Assembly: GCA_016744065.1 (NCBI GenBank)
Contig: JADGFA010000001.1
Span: 62,001-126,000, forward strand
From: Gammaproteobacteria bacterium
GTDB lineage: Bacteria; Pseudomonadota; Gammaproteobacteria; SZUA-229
Direction: 5' to 3'
DNA: 64,000 nucleotides
Part shown: positions 17,585 to 26,357 of the stretch, piece by piece
How positions within the stretch are numbered: position 1 is the first letter of the stretch
Layout of the letters: each line of letters starts with the position of its first letter
Notes under the pieces: model-generated
Told to the model about the DNA's origin: nothing
What the model saw: the letters and a program-made list of their open reading frames with translations, nothing else
Databases searched by the model: none
Translations under genes and position numbers: made by a program

Positions 17585-18484
17585 ATGACAGATCAAAATT
17601 TCAGATGCGGTTATATCGCAATTATAGGCCGGCCTAATATGGGTAAGTCTACCTTGTTAAATCATATGCTAGGTTTAAAGCTTAGTATTACATCTCGTAA
17701 ACCACAAACAACCCGACATCAAATTTTAGGTGTAAAAACGCTTGAAAAAGCGCAGTATATTTTTGTAGATACACCGGGTATTCATAGTGGTGGCAATCTG
17801 GCGATTAATCGATATATGAATCGTGCTGCAAGTTCAGTTATTCATGATGTGGATGTAGTGTTATTTCTTGTGCAGGCTTTAAAGTGGACAGAAGAAGATC
17901 AATTGGTATTAAAAAAACTAGAGCAGGTAGATGTACCGGTTGTGTTGTTGGTAAATAAAGTTGATAAAATTAATAATAAAGACCAGTTGTTACCTTTTAT
18001 TAGTGAAATTTCTGAGAAATATGATTTTGCAAATGTTATCCCTATATCTGCAACTCAGGGAGATAATGTTCAGCAGTTAGAGGATTATCTATTAACACAA
18101 TTGCCCGAAGCACCTGCATTTTTTAAAAATGATGAGTTTACTGATAGAAGTGCGCGTTTTCTTGTAGCTGAAATTATTCGTGAAAAATTAGTTAGAGAGT
18201 TGGGTAATGAATTGCCTTATCAGACAACCGTACAAATTGAACAGTACAAAGATGAAGAAAAAATCACTCGTATACATGCATTAATTCTGGTTGAAACAAA
18301 AGGTCAAAAAATTATTGTTATTGGTGATAAAGGCGCACGATTAAAAAGTATTGGCACTAAGGCACGTAAAGATATTGAAACCTTAATTGATCGAAAAGTT
18401 TTTTTACAATTATGGGTGAAAGTGAAATCAGGCTGGTCTGATAGTGAGGTTTCATTGCGTAGTCTTGGTTATGATGCGGATTAG
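17585..18484 (+). CDS. era: GTPase Era
   Basis: An essential GTPase that binds the 3' end of 16S rRNA during 30S assembly. It has 299 residues with the P-loop GRPNMGKST (15-23), DTPGIH (G3) and NKVDK (G4). The C-terminal KH domain follows (about 200-290; VIGDKGARLKSIGTKARKDIE-type helix). The ATG at 17585 gives MTDQNFRCGYIAIIGRPN, the expected start. The recO gene begins 41 bases downstream. Confidence 0.98.
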   Translation: MTDQNFRCGYIAIIGRPNMGKSTLLNHMLGLKLSITSRKPQTTRHQILGVKTLEKAQYIFVDTPGIHSGGNLAINRYMNRAASSVIHDVDVVLFLVQALKWTEEDQLVLKKLEQVDVPVVLLVNKVDKINNKDQLLPFISEISEKYDFANVIPISATQGDNVQQLEDYLLTQLPEAPAFFKNDEFTDRSARFLVAEIIREKLVRELGNELPYQTTVQIEQYKDEEKITRIHALILVETKGQKIIVIGDKGARLKSIGTKARKDIETLIDRKVFLQLWVKVKSGWSDSEVSLRSLGYDAD

Positions 18485-18525
18485 AAGTGTAATCCCTGAT
18501 GTTTTCTTTTTAGCTTTTTGATCAC

Positions 18526-19230
18526 ATGCGTGTTCAGGATCAGCCCGCTTACATTCTCCATCATCGACCCTTTCGTGATAGCAGCCAGATTTTAGAGGTT
18601 ATTACACCCGATTATGGGCGTTTGTCTCTAATGAGCCGTGGTAGCAGGGGGGCTAAATCCCGTTTAAAAAGTATACTTCAATCATTTAGGCCTCTCGTTG
18701 TTAGCTGGTCAGGTAAGGGAGAAATGCCGACATTAACGGGTGCGGAGGCCCAGTCAGTTAAAATGTTAACATTAACTGGCAAAGCACTACCCAGTGCTTT
18801 TTATATTAATGAATTAGTTATCCGATTACTGCATAAGCATGATGTGTATGAACGTGTATATTATCTTTATGAATCGGTGATTCGCCTGCTATCAGATAAG
18901 CATGAGATTGAACCTGTACTTCGCTTATTTGAAAAACAGTTGCTTGAAGAACTAGGGTTTGGTTTAAACCTGTCTTTTAATGCAGAAACAGGTGAAGCTG
19001 TTTTGCCTGATAATGAATATGCTTATTATCTGGAGCATGGTCCGGTAGCGTTATCATCGGTGTTTGATGATTCATATATATTGAAATTATCAGGAAAAAG
19101 CTTACTTGATCTGGATGCAAATACACTTGATTCCGAGCAGTCGCTTAAAGATGCAAAACGTTTGATGCGAGTGATATTGAATTATTACCTTGAGGGTAAA
19201 CCAATAAAAAGTCGGGAGCTTTTTCGATGA
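18526..19230 (+). CDS. recO: DNA repair protein RecO
   Basis: A RecF-pathway mediator that anneals single strands and helps load RecA. There are 234 residues, beginning with the OB-fold (YILHHRPFRDSSQILEVIT) and then an all-helical domain with FEKQLLEELGFG. The zinc-binding Cys of some RecO proteins are absent, as in E. coli. It ends the plus-strand run; flgN converges from the other side. Confidence 0.93.
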   Translation: MRVQDQPAYILHHRPFRDSSQILEVITPDYGRLSLMSRGSRGAKSRLKSILQSFRPLVVSWSGKGEMPTLTGAEAQSVKMLTLTGKALPSAFYINELVIRLLHKHDVYERVYYLYESVIRLLSDKHEIEPVLRLFEKQLLEELGFGLNLSFNAETGEAVLPDNEYAYYLEHGPVALSSVFDDSYILKLSGKSLLDLDANTLDSEQSLKDAKRLMRVILNYYLEGKPIKSRELFR

Positions 19231-19255
19231 TTAGGAGGGTGTAGTAATTCTGTGT

Positions 19256-19269
19256 AACTGGGCCCAGTT
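19256..19269. repeat. 14-bp perfect palindrome after recO
   Basis: AACTGGGCCCAGTT reads identically on both strands, 26 bases beyond the recO stop in the recO/flgN convergent gap. There is no clear T-tract on either side, so it is a weak terminator candidate, or a protein-binding site. Confidence 0.45.
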
Positions 19270-19367
19270 TAAACTACAATTTATTGTTCTAGTTTTTAAT
19301 GTTATATACTCTGTTTGGCATAGTATCATCAGAAGCGGTCTTTTGTGTTTTTAAATTAATTGTACCA

Positions 19368-19432
19368 GGTAATTGTTCTGGGTAATTGCACCAGGTAATT
19401 GCTTTAGGTAATTGCTTTAGGTAATTGCTCTA
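19368..19432. repeat. Five tandem 13-bp repeats at the 3' end of flgN
   Basis: Five head-to-tail copies of GGTAATTGnnnnn (starting at 19368, 19381, 19394, 19407 and 19420). The 8-base core is identical in all five; two copies are fully identical (GGTAATTGCTTTA). The last copy includes the flgN stop codon (TAG, complement of 19430-19432). Such a short array is prone to slipped-strand changes in copy number. Confidence 0.9.
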
Positions 19433-19873
19433 GGCTTTAATTCCGCTTAATAATGAGGCGCTCTTGGCCTGGTTGCCCTGTTCATTATACGTTTCATTAT
19501 CCTGTTCTTTACGGCCACTTAGAATACTGAGAATATCCTGGTTAATTTGACTGCGCTTTACTATCAGGCGGCCATTGATTTCATTCAGTTGCTGACATTC
19601 AGTAATGTATTTGCGTGTTATTTCCCATTGATTAATTAATGCCTGATTATTGCTGCTGTTTATAAATTCATTAAAGTTTTTTCCTGATGAGCTGGCAGTC
19701 CGCTGTTGATCTAGCTGGCTTAGCTGTTCAAGCAGTTCTTGTTTTTGGCAGGATATTTCATTGAGTTTATCCAGTTGACTGTTATTCAGTGCCTGCTTTT
19801 CCTGTTGCAGGCAATTAAGTAACTGTTGGCTGGTTTTCTGAATGTTCTGTAAGAGAGAGAGTAGAGCAGTCAT
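19430..19873 (-). CDS. flgN: Flagellar export chaperone FlgN
   Basis: A cytoplasmic chaperone for the hook-filament junction proteins FlgK and FlgL. The 147-residue, nearly all-helical, Gln/Leu-rich sequence has heptad-like spacing in residues 1-115 and a disordered tail. Recognition rests on size, composition and place directly after flgM (24 bases), the usual flgM-flgN pair. Its clients are encoded in this window at 32898-36904. Confidence 0.88.
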   Translation of the reverse strand: MTALLSLLQNIQKTSQQLLNCLQQEKQALNNSQLDKLNEISCQKQELLEQLSQLDQQRTASSSGKNFNEFINSSNNQALINQWEITRKYITECQQLNEINGRLIVKRSQINQDILSILSGRKEQDNETYNEQGNQAKSASLLSGIKA

Positions 19874-19897
19874 ATATGTTCCGTTTTATCGTGTGTA

Positions 19898-20197
19898 TTA
19901 TTCGAGTAGTGATTGTTCCAGACTAATCAGGTTTGCCGCTATTTTTTCTGCATCTAATGGGTAGTTGCCATTACTAATTTCTTGTTTAATCGCATCCACT
20001 TTAGCCTGATCAATTGCAGGGCTGTCTTTTAACTGTTGTTGTAAGCCAGTAACCTGTTGTGATTCCTGGGACAGGCTAACCGTATCTTCTGTACTGGCAC
20101 GGGTAGATGTGCTGTTTTCTGGCTTGTTTCCAGCATGGGCTTTTTCAGTATGACTGTTAATTATGCCTGCTGTTGATCTGCCAATTGGGTTTGTCAT
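19898..20197 (-). CDS. flgM: Anti-sigma-28 factor FlgM
   Basis: Binds and inhibits the flagellar sigma factor FliA until the hook is finished and FlgM is exported. It is 99 residues. The N-terminus is polar and disordered. The C-terminal helices (VDAIKQEISNGNYPLDAEKIA, about 67-87) carry the typical FlgM motif xIKxxIxxGxYxxDxxxIA. GGAGAG precedes the ATG. A near-perfect sigma-28 promoter lies 46-73 bases upstream, so FlgM is itself made from a late promoter, as well as by read-through from flgA. Confidence 0.95.
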   Translation of the reverse strand: MTNPIGRSTAGIINSHTEKAHAGNKPENSTSTRASTEDTVSLSQESQQVTGLQQQLKDSPAIDQAKVDAIKQEISNGNYPLDAEKIAANLISLEQSLLE

Positions 20198-20243
20198 AAC
20201 ACTCTCCGGGTATAAATACCTGATTTTTACTCTCTCATCGTCT

Positions 20244-20270
20244 TTATCGGCTGACTATAAAATAACTTTA
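20244..20270 (-). promoter_or_regulatory. Sigma-28 (FliA) promoter of flgM
   Basis: Read on the minus strand: TAAA (20270-20267), 15 bases, GCCGATAA (20251-20244). The -10 element matches the FliA consensus at all eight bases and the spacing is exact. It drives flgM and flgN. Confidence 0.9.
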
Positions 20271-20284
20271 GGATTATTTTTATA

Positions 20285-21034
20285 TTAATTGATGCTAACA
20301 ATACCTGCCGATTTGATAGTGCCTTCTATTATACGTTTAGAAGAGATGTTTTTAACTCTTATTCGGTCTCCACGGGCACCATTATTTAGTGCCGTACCAG
20401 TCATTTTTACCGAATATCCTGTGTTTTCTGCAATAATAGTTACTAGTTCGCCTCTTTTAACTAAAGTAGGGGCTTTTGTGTAACTGGCTTTAATTATCTT
20501 GTTCTGGGGTAAGCGACGTTTGAGTTGCTTGCCAATTAAGTGCTCCATTTTGGTGAAATAGCCAAACTTAATCAGGCTTAGGTCTTCTTCAGTTGAGATC
20601 AGGTCGCTTTTTCTTAAAATATGTCCTTTTGTCAGGGGGGCGCCTGTTTGAATTACTTTACCATATAGTTTTATCTGAGCACTCATATAAACTGTCCAGG
20701 GGCGTGTGCTGTTACAACGTAGATGTACAGTTGTTTTACCTGCAAATCGGCTACCTGGTGCGAGAGTTGTGGTAAGGGGAAGAGGGCAGTTTGTCAGTTT
20801 GAGCCTTGGGTCTAGTTGCCCCATTTTTATGTGAATACGGGAGAATTGTGACTTTTCTATATTTGCGTCAAGAAACTGTCTGGCAGTATCGGCAATTTTT
20901 TGATGGCTATGTAAAGACTGTGTGCTTTGTGGAGAGAGGGGTTCTGCATGTAATGAGTGGCTTGTCAGCGTTAAATTAATAAGAAATAAACTGTAGACAG
21001 CGTATGCTCTTAGTTTTGCAGAACCGGTGTTCAT
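20285..21034 (-). CDS. flgA: Flagellar basal body P-ring formation protein FlgA
   Basis: A periplasmic chaperone for assembly of the FlgI P-ring. It has 249 residues with a signal peptide (cleavage near SLHA before EPLSP). An N-terminal domain and a C-terminal SAF-type domain (about 130-245; from GHILRKSDL) follow; the [11 protein letters not shown] segment near the end is the family hallmark. Its ATG overlaps the stop of the upstream chemoreceptor gene (ATGA), so the two are co-translated. The client flgI is encoded at 30701. Confidence 0.95.
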   Translation of the reverse strand: MNTGSAKLRAYAVYSLFLINLTLTSHSLHAEPLSPQSTQSLHSHQKIADTARQFLDANIEKSQFSRIHIKMGQLDPRLKLTNCPLPLTTTLAPGSRFAGKTTVHLRCNSTRPWTVYMSAQIKLYGKVIQTGAPLTKGHILRKSDLISTEEDLSLIKFGYFTKMEHLIGKQLKRRLPQNKIIKASYTKAPTLVKRGELVTIIAENTGYSVKMTGTALNNGARGDRIRVKNISSKRIIEGTIKSAGIVSIN

Positions 21035-22380
21035 GGCGAATTAACCTCTTTTAATAGTTCGTCTATATTTTCAAAAAGTTGCTTGCTATGGTTTTCCATT
21101 TCAACAATTTTTTGACAGGCAGCTTCTGTTTGGCCTTTTAATGTTAACGCTGCAATTTCTTTGCCAGTTTCGTGTATTTGAGCATGTGGAGTATTCATTT
21201 GTTGGAAAGCATTATTATTTTTCAAGTGTTGGCCTTCTTTACCGTAGTACCATTGTCCCAGGCGGCATTGCGTATGGTCTATCAGTTCCTTTTCTGGAAT
21301 GATTTCTCCGCCCATAGCCATCACCATTATATTAATTTTCCAGGTAATATGATCCGCCTTAACGGATTGTAACAAAATTTGATTCTGGTCTAGACCTGCC
21401 AGATGATTAAACTGGCTGGTAATCTCATTATTTAGTTGCCTGGAATGGTGCAAAATATCATTTATCTGCTGGTTTTCGTGTTGTACAGATAGTGTGATTT
21501 CATTTAGCTTAGCTGCCATTTCAGCAGAAACAGCCTGTTGTTCATTTGCAGATGTAGAAATAGTCTGTACCTGTTCTGTTACATCGTTGACGACGGCCGT
21601 CACATCACCTAATGCAATAGCGACAGTTTCCAGGCTATCCAGGCTTTTATTGAGGCGATCCTGACTGGATGTCATTGAAACACTCACCTCACTCATTAAT
21701 GAATTCATCGTATTGGTGACAGACTCTATTTCGACAGTGGCATTTTCTGTTTTAGAGGCGAGCTGCTTTACTTCATCGGCAACCACTGCAAAGCCTCGCC
21801 CTGCCTCACCTGCGCGAGCTGCCTCTATTGCTGCATTTAGAGCGAGTAAATTAGTCTGATTAGCAATGTCGCGTACGGTTGCTGTGAGGTTATTGATCTC
21901 CTCTGTAAAACCAGCAAATTTCTGTACTTCGCCAAACATAGAAGACATGGCGCCTTCCAGTAAATCCATATCACCCATCATAGAAGAGATCGCCAGATTG
22001 CCTGATTCTGTTTTACTATAGCTTTCAATTGCTCTTTGAGCGGTGGATGTGGATGATTGAGATATTTCTGCTGCGGTGGCAGCCATTTCTTCAGTGGCTG
22101 CTGCAACACTGGCGACAGCATCATTAACATTGGTTGCTTTTTTTTGTAACTGCAGGTTTCTGGTTAAAATTTCATAGGTTTCAGAAAGAGAGTTTACACC
22201 CGCCTCTGCGGTACTGGCGATCTGTTGATTATGCTCTTCAATGGTTGAAATAATACTGGCAATAGATGATGCAGAATTAGGGTTGTTTTTCTTTAGTTTA
22301 TTAAGCTGTTTAACATCTGCTTTTAATGCGGCCTGAAGAATAGGCAATACAAGTTTGGTCAGAATAAATGGACTTGGCAT
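21031..22380 (-). CDS. Soluble chemoreceptor with C-terminal CZB zinc-binding domain
   Basis: A methyl-accepting-type signalling protein of 449 residues with no convincing transmembrane helix, so probably cytoplasmic. The signalling hairpin tip is visible at about 160-215 ([22 protein letters not shown] and following residues), the CheA/CheW contact. The last ~125 residues match the CZB domain: His in [19 protein letters not shown] (His, Cys), PHAQIHE and ENH supply the zinc-binding His/Cys set. CZB domains in other bacteria sense zinc or hypochlorous acid. The N-terminal 60 residues are helical and not a known sensor. It shares an ATGA overlap with flgA, so it is the first gene of the flgA-flgM-flgN operon. 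Confidence 0.92.
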   Translation of the reverse strand: MPSPFILTKLVLPILQAALKADVKQLNKLKKNNPNSASSIASIISTIEEHNQQIASTAEAGVNSLSETYEILTRNLQLQKKATNVNDAVASVAAATEEMAATAAEISQSSTSTAQRAIESYSKTESGNLAISSMMGDMDLLEGAMSSMFGEVQKFAGFTEEINNLTATVRDIANQTNLLALNAAIEAARAGEAGRGFAVVADEVKQLASKTENATVEIESVTNTMNSLMSEVSVSMTSSQDRLNKSLDSLETVAIALGDVTAVVNDVTEQVQTISTSANEQQAVSAEMAAKLNEITLSVQHENQQINDILHHSRQLNNEITSQFNHLAGLDQNQILLQSVKADHITWKINIMVMAMGGEIIPEKELIDHTQCRLGQWYYGKEGQHLKNNNAFQQMNTPHAQIHETGKEIAALTLKGQTEAACQKIVEMENHSKQLFENIDELLKEVNSP

Positions 22381-22622
22381 ACATCTCTCATTATCTATTT
22401 ACAATAATTATGCTGGTTTGAGGTTATTTACTAGCACTTCACTCTATATAGACTAATATCATAATTGAACCTGATGGTAATTTAGTGAAATAGTACATTG
22501 GATATTTTGAGTATAGTTTAGTTATTTTCAACTATGTGCTTAATTCTTATGAATAATTAATTTTCAGTATGCCAGAGTTTGTAGAAATGAATAATATAAA
22601 GAGTCACTATTGGGAGTTATAA

Positions 22623-23585
22623 ATGGCGGGTGTATTAGATAGTGTTGATAGTCGTACCCAGCTGGCTGGAACTAATCGACTGGAGTTGCTGTTATTCAGA
22701 TTACAGGGTAGGCAGCGTTACGGTATTAATGTATTTAAGGTGCAGGAGGTGATTCGTTGCCCTAAACTTTCTCGTATGCCAAGAGCAAATCATAGAATTG
22801 TGGGTGTTGCACATTTAAGAAAGCGTACCATACCAATAATTGATTTAGGTTTAGCTATTAGTAATGAGCCTATTCAAGATCAGAAGAATAGCTTTGTTAT
22901 TGTAACGGAATATAATCGTTATATTCAGGGTTTCATGGTGGCAGGTGTTGACCGAATTACTAATATGGGCTGGAAAGAAATATTACCACCGCCTAAAGGA
23001 AGCGGGGCAAGTAGTTATCTTACAGCCGTTACCCATGTTGATGATGAAATGATAGAAATCATTGATGTAGAACGTGTGTTTGCCGATATTATGGGCGTTA
23101 ATGAAGAAATTACTCCAGATGTATTAGAGGGTGCTGTTGAATTTACCGATGAAAAACCTAAACATATTCTGGTAGTAGATGACTCATCGGTCGCGCGGAA
23201 TCAGATTAAACGTGTATTAGAAAAAGTGGGTATAGAAGTTACCATGGCAAATGATGGCCAGGAAGGCTATGAAGCACTGGAAAAAATGCTTGAGGATGGG
23301 GTTCCCTTAAGTGAAAAAATTGCCCTGGTTATTTCGGATATAGAAATGCCGAGGATGGATGGTTATACATTAACAACAAAAATACGCAAAGATCCTCGAA
23401 TGGCAGGGCTTTATGTTATGTTGCATACATCGTTGAGTGGTGTATTTAATAATAGTATGGTTGAAAAGGTAGGGGCTAATCATTTTGTACCCAAGTTTAA
23501 ACCTAATGAGCTTGCTCATTCAGTAATTAATGTTGTGAATAATAAAGATCCATCTGAAGGTATGGAAAATATTTCAGATGCCTGA
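22623..23585 (+). CDS. cheV: Chemotaxis coupling protein CheV (CheW + receiver)
   Basis: A hybrid scaffold that couples receptors to CheA and can be phosphorylated. There are 320 residues. The CheW-like domain is at about 20-160 (from LELLLFRLQG, with YGINVFKVQEVI). The receiver is at about 180-305 with VVDDSSVARN (acidic pair), phosphoacceptor Asp in ISDIEMPRMDGY, and the Lys in FVPKFKP. GGGAG lies just before the ATG. The neighbour is cheR, and both precede flgB as in Pseudomonas and Vibrio. Confidence 0.95.
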   Translation: MAGVLDSVDSRTQLAGTNRLELLLFRLQGRQRYGINVFKVQEVIRCPKLSRMPRANHRIVGVAHLRKRTIPIIDLGLAISNEPIQDQKNSFVIVTEYNRYIQGFMVAGVDRITNMGWKEILPPPKGSGASSYLTAVTHVDDEMIEIIDVERVFADIMGVNEEITPDVLEGAVEFTDEKPKHILVVDDSSVARNQIKRVLEKVGIEVTMANDGQEGYEALEKMLEDGVPLSEKIALVISDIEMPRMDGYTLTTKIRKDPRMAGLYVMLHTSLSGVFNNSMVEKVGANHFVPKFKPNELAHSVINVVNNKDPSEGMENISDA

Positions 23586-23660
23586 TCATATTAATGTAGA
23601 CTTTATAAAAATATAACAAATAATCATTAGACCTCAGGAATGAGGTGGGCTTAATTTTAT

Positions 23661-24485
23661 ATGACTGTAAGTTTTTCCCCTGACGAATATAAAAATTTTC
23701 AGATTTTTCTGGAAAAAGCCTGTGGTATTGTATTAGGCGAGAATAAGCATTATCTGGTGTCTAGTCGGCTTAACCGGTTAATGGGAGATAATAATATTTC
23801 AACACTTCAGGAGTTGGTTAATATACTTAATCAATCACTAAGTTCTATTTTACGTACCAAAGTTATTGAAGCTATGACAACAAATGAAACCCTGTGGTTT
23901 CGTGATACCTACCCCTTTCAGGTATTAAGTCAGACGATTTTTGAAGATTATAAGCAACAGAAAAAAAACGCATTACGTATCTGGTCAGCAGCCTGTTCCA
24001 GTGGGCAGGAACCCTACTCAATTAGTATGGTGACAGATGAATATATGAAGAAAAATCCAGGTTTTAAAGTTGATGTAATTGCAACTGATATATCCCAGGA
24101 AATCCTGAATATGGCCAAACAGGCTAAATATGATGCGCTGGCATTAGCCAGGGGCTTATCAGAAGAGCGTAAGCGACAGTATTTCTCACCTGTAGGTGAT
24201 CAATGGCAGGTTAATGCCAATATTCGTAGTCGAATTAATTTTCGTGAAATAAACTTATTACAAAGTTATGTATCATTAGGTAAGTTTGATGCTATATTTT
24301 GTCGTAATGTGCTTATTTATTTCTCGACAGAATCTAAAAAAGATATTTTAAACCGTATGGCCGACGCATTAAACCCAAGAGGTTTTTTAATGCTGGGAGC
24401 ATCTGAATCTATTACTCAGTATTGTGATCGGTTTGAAATGGTGAGGGCGAGTACCGGGGTTGTTTATCGTCTCAAAAATCATTAG
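23661..24485 (+). CDS. cheR: Chemoreceptor methyltransferase CheR
   Basis: Methylates glutamates in chemoreceptors using S-adenosylmethionine, for adaptation. There are 274 residues: an N-terminal helical domain (FSPDEYKNFQIFLEKACGI), then the SAM-binding domain with RIWSAACSSGQEPYSI (about 107-122), VIATDIS and FCRNVLIYF (about 213-221). No cheB is present in this window. It ends about 190 bases before the sigma-54 promoter of flgB. Confidence 0.96.
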   Translation: MTVSFSPDEYKNFQIFLEKACGIVLGENKHYLVSSRLNRLMGDNNISTLQELVNILNQSLSSILRTKVIEAMTTNETLWFRDTYPFQVLSQTIFEDYKQQKKNALRIWSAACSSGQEPYSISMVTDEYMKKNPGFKVDVIATDISQEILNMAKQAKYDALALARGLSEERKRQYFSPVGDQWQVNANIRSRINFREINLLQSYVSLGKFDAIFCRNVLIYFSTESKKDILNRMADALNPRGFLMLGASESITQYCDRFEMVRASTGVVYRLKNH

Positions 24486-24592
24486 TTTTTCATTGTTCAT
24501 TCTTCGTTAAAATAAAAAAATATAAATAGAACTTTGTCTCGTGTAGTAGGTATTATTACTAACTAAAGAATGATGACAATTTTTTTCCTCCT

Positions 24593-24611
24593 GGCGGCAA
24601 GCCTTGCCGCC
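24593..24611 (+). terminator. Strong hairpin after cheR, possible terminator
   Basis: GGCGGCA and TGCCGCC form a 7-bp GC-rich stem around AGCCT. A T-tract (seven Ts) precedes it on the plus strand and only short T runs follow, so it is not a textbook intrinsic terminator in that direction. It separates cheV-cheR from the flgB promoter. Confidence 0.45.
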
Positions 24612-24672
24612 TTCCTGTAAAACAGACTAATAATAATATCCTAACTACCTGATAAACTTGATAAAGATAAAC

Positions 24673-24688
24673 TGGCATTATGCTTGCA
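24673..24688 (+). promoter_or_regulatory. Sigma-54 promoter of the flgBCDEFGH operon
   Basis: TGGCATTATGCTTGCA, with the invariant GG at 24674-24675 and GC at 24686-24687 exactly 12 bases apart. It starts transcription about 15 bases before the flgB ATG. FleQ (43684) is the likely activator. Confidence 0.9.
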
Positions 24689-24713
24689 ATATCATTTGCA
24701 AGAGGAAATTTTA

Positions 24714-25109
24714 ATGCCAGTCAGTTTTGATAAAGTTTTTGGGATACATGATGATGCGCTTTTATTATTTGAGCGTCGTACCCAGTTATTAGCTGAAAAT
24801 ATAGCTAATGCGGATACACCAGGGTATAAAGCGCGTGATATCAATTTTGATCAGATGTTGCAAAATGCACAAAGTAATACTGAAGCTAAGTTAAAAACAA
24901 CTCATCAGGGACATATTGGTTTACAGCAATCGTCATTTTCAGGTGATGCTCAGTTTCGTCAGGTAGAGCAGAGCTCAGCCGATGGAAATACAGTTGATAC
25001 ACAAAAAGAAAAAGCAGCATTTGCTGAAAATTCAATTCGCTATCAAACCACGTTAAGTTTTCTGACACGTAAAATTTCAGGCTTGAAAACAGCCTTTAGA
25101 GGAGAGTAG
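24714..25109 (+). CDS. flgB: Flagellar proximal rod protein FlgB
   Basis: Part of the proximal rod of the basal body, exported by the flagellar type III system. The ATG at 24714 (MPVSFDKVFG) is chosen because AGAGGA lies just upstream and the sigma-54 promoter ends at 24688; an in-frame start at 24684 would sit inside the promoter. There are 131 residues. The N-terminal rod motif is ENIANADTPGYKARDINF (about 31-48), with the helical C-terminus ending TRKISGLKTAF. It is the first gene of the rod-hook operon. Confidence 0.96.
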   Translation: MPVSFDKVFGIHDDALLLFERRTQLLAENIANADTPGYKARDINFDQMLQNAQSNTEAKLKTTHQGHIGLQQSSFSGDAQFRQVEQSSADGNTVDTQKEKAAFAENSIRYQTTLSFLTRKISGLKTAFRGE

Positions 25110-25195
25110 ATATTGTGTTTACTTCCAGGGCTGAAAATGGTTTTTAGAGTAGGTAGATACAGTGCTTAATTTAGATTTATTTGTAGGAGTAGGTA

Positions 25196-25624
25196 ATGTC
25201 AGTATTTAGTGTTTTTGATGTGGCGGGTTCTGGTATGAGTGCGCAGATGTTGCGTTTGAATACCGTAGCATCGAATCTGGCTAATGCGGAAACCGTGTCG
25301 GGTAGTGAAGGTGATGTTTATCAGGCGCGTCATCCGGTTTTTGAATCGGTATTGCAGGAAGCTGAAAATATGGATGGTGGAAATAATGATGTGGCTGTTG
25401 TAAAAGTGCGTGAAATTATGCAGGAGGAAACTGTCGCTATTCCTCATTTTCGTCCTAATCATCCATTGGCAAATGACGAAGGTTTTGTTTACAGCCCAAA
25501 TATAGACGCGGTAGCGGAAATGGCCGATATGATCTCTGCTTCACGTAGTTATCAGAATAATGTTGAAGTATTAAGTACCACAAAAGAATTGTTATTAAGA
25601 ACCCTGCAGTTAGGCCAGGGTTAA
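25196..25624 (+). CDS. flgC: Flagellar proximal rod protein FlgC
   Basis: A proximal rod component of 142 residues. The N-terminal motif is LNTVASNLANAETV, and the C-terminal helix SASRSYQNNVEVLSTTKELLLRTLQ is typical of rod proteins. GGAG lies 6 bases before the ATG. It lies 86 bases after flgB and 12 before flgD. Confidence 0.96.
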   Translation: MSVFSVFDVAGSGMSAQMLRLNTVASNLANAETVSGSEGDVYQARHPVFESVLQEAENMDGGNNDVAVVKVREIMQEETVAIPHFRPNHPLANDEGFVYSPNIDAVAEMADMISASRSYQNNVEVLSTTKELLLRTLQLGQG

Positions 25625-25636
25625 GAGGATTAGACA

Positions 25637-26308
25637 ATGGAAATTAATACATATGAAAATATCTCTGGTTTGCGAACGACTACTGATCCGAGTGAAGAGG
25701 ACAGTCGTACCGAATTAGGTCAGGATGATTTTTTAAAACTAATGACTGAGCAGCTTGCAAATCAGGACCCATTTGAACCAATGGAAAATGGTGAATTTAT
25801 GGGACAGATTGCACAGTTTGGTGCGGTTGATGGCATAAATAATTTATTAACTTCATTTAATGACCTTGCTGTTAATCTTCAGTCATCTCAGGCGCTACAG
25901 GCATCGAATATTATAGGGCGTCAGGTACTGGTTAATCATGATCAGGGATACTTACCTGAAACAGGAACATTAGATGGGGCTGTTGAGTTAGATTCAAGCG
26001 CATCAAATGTTGCCGTTAATATTTATGATGCAAGCGGTGAGGTTATGGGCCGAGTTGAGCTAGGGCCACAACCTGAAGGGTTGGTGCCGTTTAACTGGGA
26101 TGGCGTCACATTAGGTGGTCAGCGTGCATCATCGGGGCGCTATAGAATTGAAGTGGAAGCAACATTTGGAAGTACGACAGAAGCGTTAACGCCGCAGGTT
26201 GTTGATCAGGTACATAGTCTCGTATTAGGTGGCGTGGGTCAGGAAATGTTAGTTGAATTAGAAAATCTTGGAACAGTTGGTTTCAATCAGGTAAATCAGA
26301 TTCAGTAA
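25637..26308 (+). CDS. flgD: Flagellar hook capping protein FlgD
   Basis: The scaffold that caps the growing hook and is then discarded. There are 223 residues. The N-terminal signature is LGQDDFLKLMTEQLANQDP (about 28-46), with MENGEFMGQIAQF. The C-terminal part (about 95-215) is the FlgD Ig-like and tudor-like region, with AQGQ/NWDG-type loops (FNWDGVTLGG). It is in the order flgC-flgD-flgE. Confidence 0.96.
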   Translation: MEINTYENISGLRTTTDPSEEDSRTELGQDDFLKLMTEQLANQDPFEPMENGEFMGQIAQFGAVDGINNLLTSFNDLAVNLQSSQALQASNIIGRQVLVNHDQGYLPETGTLDGAVELDSSASNVAVNIYDASGEVMGRVELGPQPEGLVPFNWDGVTLGGQRASSGRYRIEVEATFGSTTEALTPQVVDQVHSLVLGGVGQEMLVELENLGTVGFNQVNQIQ

Positions 26309-26357
26309 ATTGAAAAGTATTAATGTTTTTACAGACAGTTAAGGCGAGGAATAAAGT

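Noticed and set aside
19368-19432. CRISPR-like array
   Set aside because: The units are 13 bp with 5-base variable parts; there are no spacers of 25-40 bp and no cas genes.
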